From an uncultured Bacilli bacterium (lineage in GTDB: Bacteria > Bacillota_I > Bacilli_A > RF39 > UBA660), in the NCBI GenBank assembly GCA_947853245.1, contig CANTWP010000009.1:1-7011 (forward strand): a stretch of 7,011 nt of DNA. Direction: 5' to 3'. The notes beneath the pieces are model-generated. The model worked only from the letters and a program-made list of their open reading frames with translations, did not search any database and was not told the DNA's origin. How positions within the stretch are numbered: the first letter of the stretch is position 1; every line of letters begins with the position of its first letter. Below, piece by piece: positions 1 to 5,198 of the stretch. The position numbers and the translations under genes were made by a program.

Positions 1-469
1 TAACGATGAAGTTGAAATCGTTGGTATTAAAGAAACTAAGAAAACAGTTGTTACTGGAATTGAAATGTTCCGTAAACAATTAGATTACGCTGAAGCTGGA
101 GATAATGCTGGTGTATTATTACGTGGTATTAACCGTGAAGACGTTGAAAGAGGACAAGTACTTGCTAAACCTGGTACAGTTACTCCACATACTAAATTCA
201 AAGCTCAAGTTTATGTACTAAGCAAAGAAGAAGGTGGACGTCATACTCCATTCTTCACAAACTATCGTCCACAATTCTATTTCCGTACTACAGATGTAAC
301 TGGTGTTATCGAGTTACCTGCTGGAACAGAAATGGTTATGCCTGGAGATAATGTTGAAATCACAGTTGAATTAATTGCTCCTATCGCTATCGAAAATGGA
401 ACTAAGTTTTCAATTCGTGAAGGTGGTAGAACAGTTGGTGCTGGTAACGTTTCAGAAATTATCAAATAA
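1..469 (+). CDS. tuf: Elongation factor Tu, C-terminal part (5' end outside window)
   Basis: EF-Tu is the GTPase that delivers aminoacyl-tRNA to the ribosomal A site in the cytoplasm. The reading frame is open from base 2 to a TAA stop at 467-469, giving the last 155 residues; against a usual length near 394 this covers late domain II and all of domain III. Recognisable EF-Tu blocks are NDEVEIVGIKET, GVLLRGI, RGQVLAKPGT, EGGRHTPFF, RPQFYFRTTDVTG, MVMPGD and the terminal IREGGRTVGAG. The ATG at 65 is an internal methionine (GIEMFRK), not the start, because homology continues upstream to the window edge. The gene is followed at once by its own terminator and then by a convergent gene, so it ends its transcription unit. 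The G domain lies outside the window. Nothing looks broken in the visible part. Confidence 0.98.
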   Translation, partial: NDEVEIVGIKETKKTVVTGIEMFRKQLDYAEAGDNAGVLLRGINREDVERGQVLAKPGTVTPHTKFKAQVYVLSKEEGGRHTPFFTNYRPQFYFRTTDVTGVIELPAGTEMVMPGDNVEITVELIAPIAIENGTKFSIREGGRTVGAGNVSEIIK

Positions 470-483
470 TTTTTAAATATATT

Positions 484-514
484 AAAACAACGGAGTAAAA
501 TCTGTTGTTTTTTT
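484..514 (+). terminator. Rho-independent terminator of tuf
   Basis: An 11-bp stem (484-494 with 501-511) closes a 6-base loop, and the descending arm runs into a T tract ending at 514. One pair is G492:T503, which is a G:U wobble in the plus-strand transcript but would be a C/A mismatch on the other strand, so the hairpin is built for plus-strand RNA. It starts 15 bases after the tuf stop codon. Confidence 0.88.
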
Positions 515-518
515 GTGT

Positions 519-580
519 AAAAAATAGTACTAATTATAAAGTGTACTAAATGGGTTTCACTTTATTAAGTACTATTTTTT
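519..580. terminator. Long hairpin between convergent genes, probable bidirectional terminator
   Basis: A perfect 13-bp outer stem pairs 519-531 with 568-580, flanked by A6 on the left and T6 on the right. An inner 8-bp stem pairs 536-543 with 558-565. Between the two stems is a small asymmetric internal loop, and a 14-base loop caps the structure. The run of T at the 3' end exists on both strands, so it can terminate transcripts from either side. The TAG stop of the minus-strand FemAB-type gene (572-574) lies inside the right arm. It probably serves as that gene's terminator and as a backstop to the tuf terminator five bases upstream. Confidence 0.8.
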
Positions 581-1822
581 AATCATCTTTTTAAAAGATA
601 TTGAATTACGATACATGAAATACATTGCTTGATTGCAAACTAATTCTAAATCGCCTACATATTCAGATATAATAGGGTTAAAGTTTAACTTAAATTCATT
701 TAATCCTTTATATCGTTCATTAGTATCAAATATATTGACAATACCACCTAAATTAAAGTTCTTATATCCTAATTTAGCATATCTTTCAATAACTTTCCAT
801 AATAATAAGTGTTTAGCGTTAAATTGTTGATATTTCTTATTATAACCATCTATGAATAGAGTAACATTATCACCATTTGTTACTATCATAATAGAAGCCA
901 CAATAATACCATCAGGATGGCTTCTTAATAAATCAGTAGCGGTTTTCAATTTATTTTTTCTTTCATTTAAAAGATTATCCGCAGTTATTTTTTTAGAAAT
1001 TAATTTAAGATTATGATTAGTATTTTTAATTATATCTTGATCTAGTTGTTCACATAATTCTTCTTGTTTAGCGTATTCTTGTTGAGCATTGATTAAATAT
1101 TTATTGGTATCTACTTTAGCGTAATAGATACTAACCTGATTAGTTTTATTAAACTCTTCATAAAAATCTTTTAAAAACTTCTCACTTCTTGGATATTTTC
1201 TTTTGGTTTGAAAATATAGATCTTTAATATTATTAATATTGCCTTTATGAATTATAATAGCGTTTTTATCAGCATTTCTAATTTTAGTTCGAAAGTTTTT
1301 CTTAATATGATTAAACATAGAATAATAATTACTATCTAATTGTAAATTAGCTTCAAATCTTGGTTTGGTTGCTTCAAAGAAACTATTATATCCAAAATGA
1401 TAAAAACCTAAATTTTTTAAGAATTTTATATTTTTATCAAAGTCTTCATTATGATATATAATATCCTTATTAGCGTCATATTTGTTTTTTACTATTCTTG
1501 GATTTATTTTAATAGCGATTATATTTTTACTTTTTAAAAATCTTTTTAAATGATCGGTAAATTTACTTACTAATTCACGATTATTAAAATCTACAATAAA
1601 ACCGTGTGGCGCAATAGCGTATTTAAATCCCTGTCTATTTTCAATTAAAATTAGACTAGCGCCAACAATATTATTTTTATTATCAAATAATCCAATTAAT
1701 ATCGTTTGGTATCCATTTTTCTGCATAACTTTAGCGTAAGTACTACTTTGATAAATGGAATTATAATAGTTATCTTTAATAAATTTATCAAATTGTTCAT
1801 TTGTTAATTCTTTCATTATCAT
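572..1822 (-). CDS. FemAB-family peptidoglycan aminoacyltransferase (FemX/MurM-like)
   Basis: Proteins of this family use aminoacyl-tRNA to add amino acids to the side chain of lipid II or peptidoglycan, building interpeptide bridges on the cytoplasmic face of the membrane. The 416-residue length is normal for the family. Visible blocks are the N-terminal QSSTYAKVMQKNGY (about 25-38), two GNAT-like folds, EANLQLD (157-163), FRTKIRNADKNA (177-188), a Lys/Glu/Gln-rich helical arm at about 243-296 matching the coiled-coil insertion of FemA, then NAKHLLLWKVIE (335-346), YKNFNLGGI (353-361) and YKGLNEFKLNF (371-381). The start at 1822 is chosen because AAAGGAGG (1831-1838) lies 8 bases upstream; a second ATG two codons in is too far away. 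No membrane segment or signal peptide is seen. The gene is monocistronic by position, between two terminators. The amino acid it transfers (Ala, Ser, Gly or other) cannot be read from the sequence, so no gene symbol is given. Confidence 0.88.
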   Translation of the reverse strand: MIMKELTNEQFDKFIKDNYYNSIYQSSTYAKVMQKNGYQTILIGLFDNKNNIVGASLILIENRQGFKYAIAPHGFIVDFNNRELVSKFTDHLKRFLKSKNIIAIKINPRIVKNKYDANKDIIYHNEDFDKNIKFLKNLGFYHFGYNSFFEATKPRFEANLQLDSNYYSMFNHIKKNFRTKIRNADKNAIIIHKGNINNIKDLYFQTKRKYPRSEKFLKDFYEEFNKTNQVSIYYAKVDTNKYLINAQQEYAKQEELCEQLDQDIIKNTNHNLKLISKKITADNLLNERKNKLKTATDLLRSHPDGIIVASIMIVTNGDNVTLFIDGYNKKYQQFNAKHLLLWKVIERYAKLGYKNFNLGGIVNIFDTNERYKGLNEFKLNFNPIISEYVGDLELVCNQAMYFMYRNSISFKKMIKK

Positions 1823-1830
1823 TAAATATT

Positions 1831-1838
1831 CCTCCTTT
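1831..1838 (-). promoter_or_regulatory. Strong ribosome-binding site of the FemAB-type gene
   Basis: On the minus strand this reads AAAGGAGG, 8 bases before the ATG at 1822, and it decides that start. It is part of a perfect 12-bp palindrome, TCCTTTAAAGGA (1833-1844). Confidence 0.85.
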
Positions 1839-1853
1839 AAAGGAAATTATAAT

Positions 1854-1862
1854 ATTATATCA
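1854..1862 (-). promoter_or_regulatory. Extended -10 promoter for the FemAB-type gene
   Basis: The minus strand reads TGATATAAT, a perfect TGnTATAAT extended -10 element. No good -35 hexamer is found at 17 bases, which is normal for extended -10 promoters. Transcription would start near 1847, giving a leader of about 25 bases that contains the ribosome-binding site. The element sits directly downstream of the terminator of the preceding minus-strand gene. Confidence 0.65.
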
Positions 1863-1869
1863 TATTTTC

Positions 1870-1899
1870 AAAAAAAAGCCTAATCATTAGACTTTTTTT
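1870..1899 (-). terminator. Rho-independent terminator of the Cys-rich small gene
   Basis: In the minus-strand transcript, an A tract (complement of 1893-1899) and the stem pair with a U tract (complement of 1870-1877) around a 3-base loop at 1884-1886. The single imperfect position (C1879 against A1891) becomes a G:U pair only in minus-strand RNA, which fixes the orientation. The TAG stop of the small gene (1880-1882) is within the stem. Confidence 0.8.
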
Positions 1900-2056
1900 G
1901 AAAACTTGCACACATTGTTTCTTCTTTACAATCACAGTTTCCACAATTACATGTACATACATCTATTTTATCTAGTTTACATATATCACATTCACAATTA
2001 CAATGTTCACATTCATGAACATCGCATTTTATTGTTTGTTTATTTTCCTTTTCCAT
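1880..2056 (-). CDS. Small 12-cysteine protein, DUF1540-like, putative metal binder
   Basis: A 58-residue cytoplasmic-type protein with no signal peptide or membrane segment. Twelve residues are cysteine: positions 11, 16, 19, 21, 23, 26, 34, 36, 38, 41, 43 and 49. The frame of the pattern, IKCDVHEC near the N-terminus, KIDVC in the middle and ETMCASF at the end, resembles DUF1540, a small Cys-motif domain common in Bacillota with unknown function. This copy has far more cysteines than the usual four, which gives it a metallothionein-like look. The start is placed at the ATG at 2056 (MEKENKQ), because GGAGGT (2061-2066) lies just upstream of it. The longer frame from 2068 would place that ribosome-binding site inside the coding region and has no site of its own. 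The gene has its own terminator, and it is divergent from the Fe-S operon. Metal binding is inferred from composition only. Confidence 0.8.
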   Translation of the reverse strand: MEKENKQTIKCDVHECEHCNCECDICKLDKIDVCTCNCGNCDCKEETMCASFQKKSND

Positions 2057-2060
2057 CCAT

Positions 2061-2066
2061 ACCTCC
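2061..2066 (-). promoter_or_regulatory. Ribosome-binding site that sets the start of the Cys-rich gene
   Basis: The minus strand reads GGAGGT, four bases before the ATG at 2056. It overlaps the first codons of the alternative upstream ATG at 2068, which makes that longer reading unlikely. Confidence 0.75.
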
Positions 2067-2098
2067 ATTTATAATCTGGCTTTTTTTAAATTTAATTA

Positions 2099-2127
2099 TT
2101 CATACTTTTTGAATTCCAAAATATAAT
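2099..2127 (+). promoter_or_regulatory. Possible sigma-A promoter of the Fe-S operon
   Basis: TTCATA (2099-2104) and a perfect TATAAT (2122-2127) are 17 bases apart. Transcription would start near 2133, at the edge of the ribosome-binding site, leaving a leader of only about 9 bases. That is unusually short, so the call is tentative. No convincing promoter for the divergent small gene is seen in the same gap. Confidence 0.35.
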
Positions 2128-2132
2128 TAATT

Positions 2133-2138
2133 GGTGAT
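2133..2138 (+). promoter_or_regulatory. GGTGAT-type ribosome-binding site of the COG3580-type gene
   Basis: GGTGAT matches the 3' half of the ideal GGAGGTGAT. It lies three bases before the ATG at 2142, which is the correct spacing when aligned on the full anti-SD sequence. The same arrangement is repeated before the next gene. Confidence 0.7.
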
Positions 2139-2141
2139 AAT

Positions 2142-3050
2142 ATGGACAAAGTAATAGTAGGAATACCAAATGGCTTTTTTTATAAGTATCATAACTTATG
2201 GAAATATTATTTAGAAACTTTAGGCATTAGAGTTATTTTTAGTAAACCAACTGATAGAGAAATAATTGACTTAGGAATGAAATATTCTAATGATGAAATG
2301 TGTACCTCTTTAAAGAATTTCTTAGGTCATATTGCATATCTACAAGATAAATGTGATTATGTAATAATACCTAGAATAGATAATTATGGTACTAATAATC
2401 AAATGTGTACTAATTTTATGGCTATTTACGATCTTGCCAACAATACGTTTAAAAAACCAATTTTAAATTTTAATATTAATTATAATAAAAATTTGGATGA
2501 AAAGAAAGGTCTAATTAAAATAGGCCTTGAACTAGGTAAAAGCAAAGAGCAATGTAAACAAGCTTATAATATAGCTTTAATTAAAAATAACAAAGATCTA
2601 AAAAAACAATATATTACTGAATATAATAAATTAAAAAAAGATAATAAGAAATTCTTATTAATGGGGCATTCTTATAATATTCATGATAATGTAATAGGGC
2701 GTCCTATAGTAGAATTTATGAAAAGAGCTGGATTTGAAGTTATTTATTCTGATGCCTTACCTGAAGAAAAGACTTTAAATTTGTCACATAATATATGTAA
2801 ATATTTATATTTTAAGAATAATAAAGAAAGTGTTGGGGCTTTAGAATTGTGTAAGCACAAAATAGATGGAGTAATTATGTTATCATCGTTCCCTTGTGGT
2901 CCAGATTCTCTTGTTAATGAATTAGTAATTAAGAGAACTGAGTTACCAATTTTAAATTTAGTAATCGACGATTTAAGTTCATTTACAGGTATTGAAACTA
3001 GATTAGAAAGCTTTATTGATGTTATAAATAGTAAGGAATTAAATTGGTGA
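2142..3050 (+). CDS. COG3580/DUF2229-type protein, putative Fe-S subunit related to 2-hydroxyacyl-CoA dehydratase
   Basis: A 302-residue soluble protein of the family usually named acyl-CoA dehydratase activase-related. Its biochemical role is not established. Visible motifs are an N-terminal VGIPNGFFYKYHNLW, KYSNDEMCTSLKNFLGH with Cys54, Cys89 in NNQMCTN, GHSYNIHDN (175-183) in place of the more usual GRPYN-type turn, SSFPCGPDSLVNEL with Cys252, and a C-terminal IDDLSSFTGIETRLESF. Cys54, Cys89 and Cys252 follow the order and motif context of the three cysteines per subunit that hold an [4Fe-4S] cluster in HgdB/HadBC-type dehydratases; this assignment is inference. Other cysteines are at 71, 138, 219 and 237. 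It is the first gene of the operon, four bases ahead of the next, and its TGA stop sits inside the ribosome-binding site of that gene, indicating translational coupling. In other organisms the domain can be fused to the ATPase in one very long protein; here it stands alone. Confidence 0.85.
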   Translation: MDKVIVGIPNGFFYKYHNLWKYYLETLGIRVIFSKPTDREIIDLGMKYSNDEMCTSLKNFLGHIAYLQDKCDYVIIPRIDNYGTNNQMCTNFMAIYDLANNTFKKPILNFNINYNKNLDEKKGLIKIGLELGKSKEQCKQAYNIALIKNNKDLKKQYITEYNKLKKDNKKFLLMGHSYNIHDNVIGRPIVEFMKRAGFEVIYSDALPEEKTLNLSHNICKYLYFKNNKESVGALELCKHKIDGVIMLSSFPCGPDSLVNELVIKRTELPILNLVIDDLSSFTGIETRLESFIDVINSKELNW

Positions 3051-3051
3051 T
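3046..3051 (+). promoter_or_regulatory. Ribosome-binding site overlapping the upstream stop codon
   Basis: GGTGAT contains the TGA stop (3048-3050) of the COG3580-type gene and lies three bases before the ATG at 3055. This links translation of the two genes, which suits partners needed in equal amounts. Confidence 0.75.
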
Positions 3052-3054
3052 AAG

Positions 3055-4113
3055 ATGAAAAGAACAATATCATTCCCTCAAATGGGAAATTATCGAGTAC
3101 CCGCTAAATTCTTATTTTCACATATTTTAAAATGCAAAATATTAGAACCGAGCGCGATTACCAAAAATACAATTGAAATAGGTAGTAAATATAGTCCTGA
3201 TTTTGTATGTACACCATTTAAGTATACCTTAGGTACTTTAATTGAAGATTTAGATAATGGAGCAGATACTGTTGTACAATTTGGTGGTGGCTGTAGATAT
3301 GGTTATTATTTTGAACTTCAAGAACAAATTTTAAGAGATTTAGAATATAATTTTCAATATATAAATTTAGTTACCGAAGGTAGAACTGATATAAAGAAAA
3401 TTTATAAAGACTTAAAAAGTATTGATAAAAAGTTTAATCCGATTAAAGCCTTATATTATTTATTAATTACTAAAAATATAGTTAAATATATGGATACAGT
3501 AGATGATTATATAAGACATAATATTGGCTTTTCAGATTTTAAAAGAATGCAAAAACTAAATTCTAAAATGTTATATGAATTTGAAACCGCTAAAGGATAT
3601 TTTGATGTAAAGAGAATATATAAAAAATATTTTGAAAAAATTAAAGCGATTCCAGTAAATAAACCTGATAATTGTTTAAAGGTTGGTATAATAGGGGAAC
3701 TGTATACGATTATGGAACCGTTTGCTAATTACTTTTTAGAAGATGAACTTGCTAAACATAATATAGAAATAACGAGGTTTACTAATGCTCATTATTTATT
3801 ATTTGAAAAACATAAAAAGATAAAACAATATTTAAAGAATACACCACAAATTACTTATACAATGGGAGCAGATGCTTCAGATAATATAGGAAGAACTTTA
3901 GAAATGTGTAAAGAAGGGTATGATGGCATAATACATATTAAGTCAACTTTTTGTACACCAGAAATAGGCGCTATGCCAATTATAAATCAAATATGTAAAG
4001 AATACAAAGTTCCAATTATTTTCTTTAGTTTTGATGCTAATACATCGGAAACAGGTATCAAAACTAGATTAGAAGCTTTTTATGATATGTTAGAAATGAG
4101 GAAAAAATTATGA
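3055..4113 (+). CDS. COG3581-type protein, putative Fe-S partner subunit
   Basis: A 352-residue soluble protein, the second member of the COG3580/COG3581 pair that travels with activase-type ATPases. Motifs in order are KYSPDFVCTPFKYTLGT (Cys52), VVQFGGGCRYGYYFELQ (Cys80; the family typically has a G-x-C-R-[FY]-G block here), a charged helical middle region (about 110-205), VGIIGELYTIMEPFANYF (210-227), STFCTPEIGAMPI (Cys300) and FDANTSETGIKTRLEAF near the end. It resembles the upstream protein over the first Cys block and over the C-terminal TGI-x-TRLE-x-F block, so the two look like ancient paralogues. Three cysteines (52, 80, 300) stand at comparable points and may ligate a cluster. Further cysteines are at 27, 207, 285 and 314. 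Its TGA stop overlaps the next start (ATGA, 4110-4113). By inference it forms a heterodimer with the 2142-3050 product. Substrate and reaction are unknown. Confidence 0.85.
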   Translation: MKRTISFPQMGNYRVPAKFLFSHILKCKILEPSAITKNTIEIGSKYSPDFVCTPFKYTLGTLIEDLDNGADTVVQFGGGCRYGYYFELQEQILRDLEYNFQYINLVTEGRTDIKKIYKDLKSIDKKFNPIKALYYLLITKNIVKYMDTVDDYIRHNIGFSDFKRMQKLNSKMLYEFETAKGYFDVKRIYKKYFEKIKAIPVNKPDNCLKVGIIGELYTIMEPFANYFLEDELAKHNIEITRFTNAHYLLFEKHKKIKQYLKNTPQITYTMGADASDNIGRTLEMCKEGYDGIIHIKSTFCTPEIGAMPIINQICKEYKVPIIFFSFDANTSETGIKTRLEAFYDMLEMRKKL

Positions 4114-5042
4114 ACTGTTATTTAGGAGTAGATATAGGATCTATTTCTACTAAGGGTGTAGTAATTGATGAAAATAAAAGAATAATTGCTTCTTGTTATC
4201 TTTGGACAGAAGGCAATCCTACCGAAGCAGTAAAAAAAGTAGTTAAAAATTTAAAAGAACAAATTCCTGAAACTTATACTTTAAAAGGAATAGGAACAAC
4301 AGGAAGTGCTAGAAAGTTAATTGGTTTATTGTTAGATGCCAATGTCGTTAAAAACGAGATTACAGCGCATGCGATTGGAACAATGACTATTCATCCTGAC
4401 GTTAGAACTATTTTAGAAATTGGTGGTCAAGATTCTAAAATAATTTTAATTGAGAATGGTATAATTACTGATTATGCGATGAATACTTTATGCGCTGCGG
4501 GAACTGGGGCTTTTCTCTCTAGTCAAGCTAAACGTTTGGGTATACCGATTGAAGAATTTGGTGACATTGCTTTATCTAGTAATAATCCTACTAAAATAGC
4601 AGCTCGTTGTACAGTATTTGCAGAGTCTGATCTTGTTCATAAATTACAAGTGGGTTATCCTAAAAAAGATATAATTGCGGGTCTTTGTAAGAGTATAGTT
4701 CTTAATTATTTAAATAATGTTGGTAAGGGTAAAAAAATTGTAGGGCCAATTGTATTCCAGGGGGGAGTAAGTAAAAATATTGGCGTGGTTAAATACTTTA
4801 AAGAAGTCTTAAAAGAAGATGTCATAGTAGATGAAAACGGGCATTTAATGGGAGCTTACGGGGTAGCGATTTTATCTCACAAAACCGCTACTGATAAAGT
4901 TTATTCTTGGGATATTGCTAATATAAAATTTGAAACTAAAGGTATGGAGTGTAATGAATGTTCTAATAACTGTGAATTACTAAGAATATATAAAGATAAT
5001 GTATTAATAGAAACTACGGGTAGTAAATGTGGAAAAGAATAA
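4110..5042 (+). CDS. ASKHA-type ATPase, CoA-substrate-specific enzyme activase family (COG1924, BcrAD/BadFG)
   Basis: In characterised relatives (HgdC, FldI, HadI) a homodimer holds one [4Fe-4S] cluster between subunits and uses ATP to push an electron at very low potential into a partner Fe-S protein. ASKHA motifs are present: VDIGSISTK (7-15), GIGTTGSAR (60-68), EIGGQDSK (103-110) and FQGGVSKN (216-223). The cluster cysteines are Cys128 in NTLCAAGTG and Cys167 in ARCTVFAESD. Their 39-residue spacing matches my recollection of HgdC. At 310 residues it is about 50 longer than HgdC: residues 258-310 add four cysteines (281, 284, 288, 307) in a C-x2-C-x3-C-x18-C pattern, like the linker that follows this domain in the long fused proteins. 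The start at 4110 is supported by AGGA (4099-4102), 7 bases upstream. The 4-base overlap with the previous gene implies coupled translation. It is probably the electron donor for the two upstream proteins. The enzyme should be oxygen sensitive, which suggests an anaerobic host. Confidence 0.92.
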   Translation: MNCYLGVDIGSISTKGVVIDENKRIIASCYLWTEGNPTEAVKKVVKNLKEQIPETYTLKGIGTTGSARKLIGLLLDANVVKNEITAHAIGTMTIHPDVRTILEIGGQDSKIILIENGIITDYAMNTLCAAGTGAFLSSQAKRLGIPIEEFGDIALSSNNPTKIAARCTVFAESDLVHKLQVGYPKKDIIAGLCKSIVLNYLNNVGKGKKIVGPIVFQGGVSKNIGVVKYFKEVLKEDVIVDENGHLMGAYGVAILSHKTATDKVYSWDIANIKFETKGMECNECSNNCELLRIYKDNVLIETTGSKCGKE

Positions 5043-5062
5043 AATGTATTAAATTTAAAAAT

Positions 5063-5124
5063 ATAGTTTAATTTATAATCTTATTAATTAATTTTAATAA
5101 GATGAATTTTAAATTATAAACTAT
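5063..5124. repeat. AT-rich imperfect inverted repeat after the Fe-S operon
   Basis: An outer 8-bp arm (5063-5070 with 5117-5124) and an inner 10-bp arm (5078-5087 with 5094-5103) form a long interrupted hairpin beginning 21 bases after the ATPase stop. It has no G/C-rich stem and no T tract, so it is not a classic intrinsic terminator. It may still slow or end transcription or protect the mRNA 3' end. No other terminator for the operon is seen. Confidence 0.5.
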
Positions 5125-5154
5125 TAATTATTGTAAATTTCATAATTAGCACTA

Positions 5155-5183
5155 TTGACAATTGTCTGATTATAGTGTATAAG
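5155..5183 (+). promoter_or_regulatory. Sigma-A promoter of topA
   Basis: A perfect -35 TTGACA (5155-5160) is separated by 17 bases from TATAAG (5178-5183), five of six matches to the -10 consensus. Transcription would start near 5190, giving a leader of about 21 bases. The -35 lies in a nested dyad: GACAATTGTC (5157-5166) is a perfect palindrome, and CACTAT (5150-5155) pairs with ATAGTG (5172-5177). Confidence 0.82.
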
Positions 5184-5198
5184 TTAATTTAGTCAAAA

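Noticed and set aside
277..465. Minus-strand open frame of 62 codons within tuf
   Set aside because: Antisense to highly conserved EF-Tu domain III and without a ribosome-binding site.
633..830. Plus-strand open frame of 65 codons inside the FemAB-type gene
   Set aside because: No ribosome-binding site and no recognisable protein; it lies wholly antisense to a well-supported family member.
2057..2068. Four-codon N-terminal extension of the Cys-rich protein starting at the ATG at 2068
   Set aside because: The GGAGGT ribosome-binding site for the ATG at 2056 lies inside this extension, and the ATG at 2068 has no binding site of its own.
2068..2073. TATAAA on the minus strand as a -10 for the Cys-rich gene
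   Set aside because: Transcription would begin inside the ribosome-binding site, and there is no supporting -35.
1906..2112. Plus-strand open frame of 68 codons rich in His, Tyr and Leu, opposite the Cys-rich gene
   Set aside because: It is the antisense shadow of the Cys-rich frame (cysteine codons read backwards as ACA/GCA or similar), has no ribosome-binding site, and runs through the RBS of the minus-strand gene.
2744..3073. Minus-strand open frame of 109 codons across the junction of the first two operon genes
   Set aside because: Antisense to conserved Cys motifs and to the coupled start at 3055; no start signal, and the composition looks like a shadow frame.
2142..5042. Calling the operon a classical 2-hydroxyglutaryl-CoA or phenyllactyl-CoA dehydratase
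   Set aside because: The two non-ATPase proteins match the COG3580/COG3581-type motifs, not HgdA/HgdB or FldB/C themselves, and no CoA-transferase or acyl-CoA dehydrogenase gene is adjacent.
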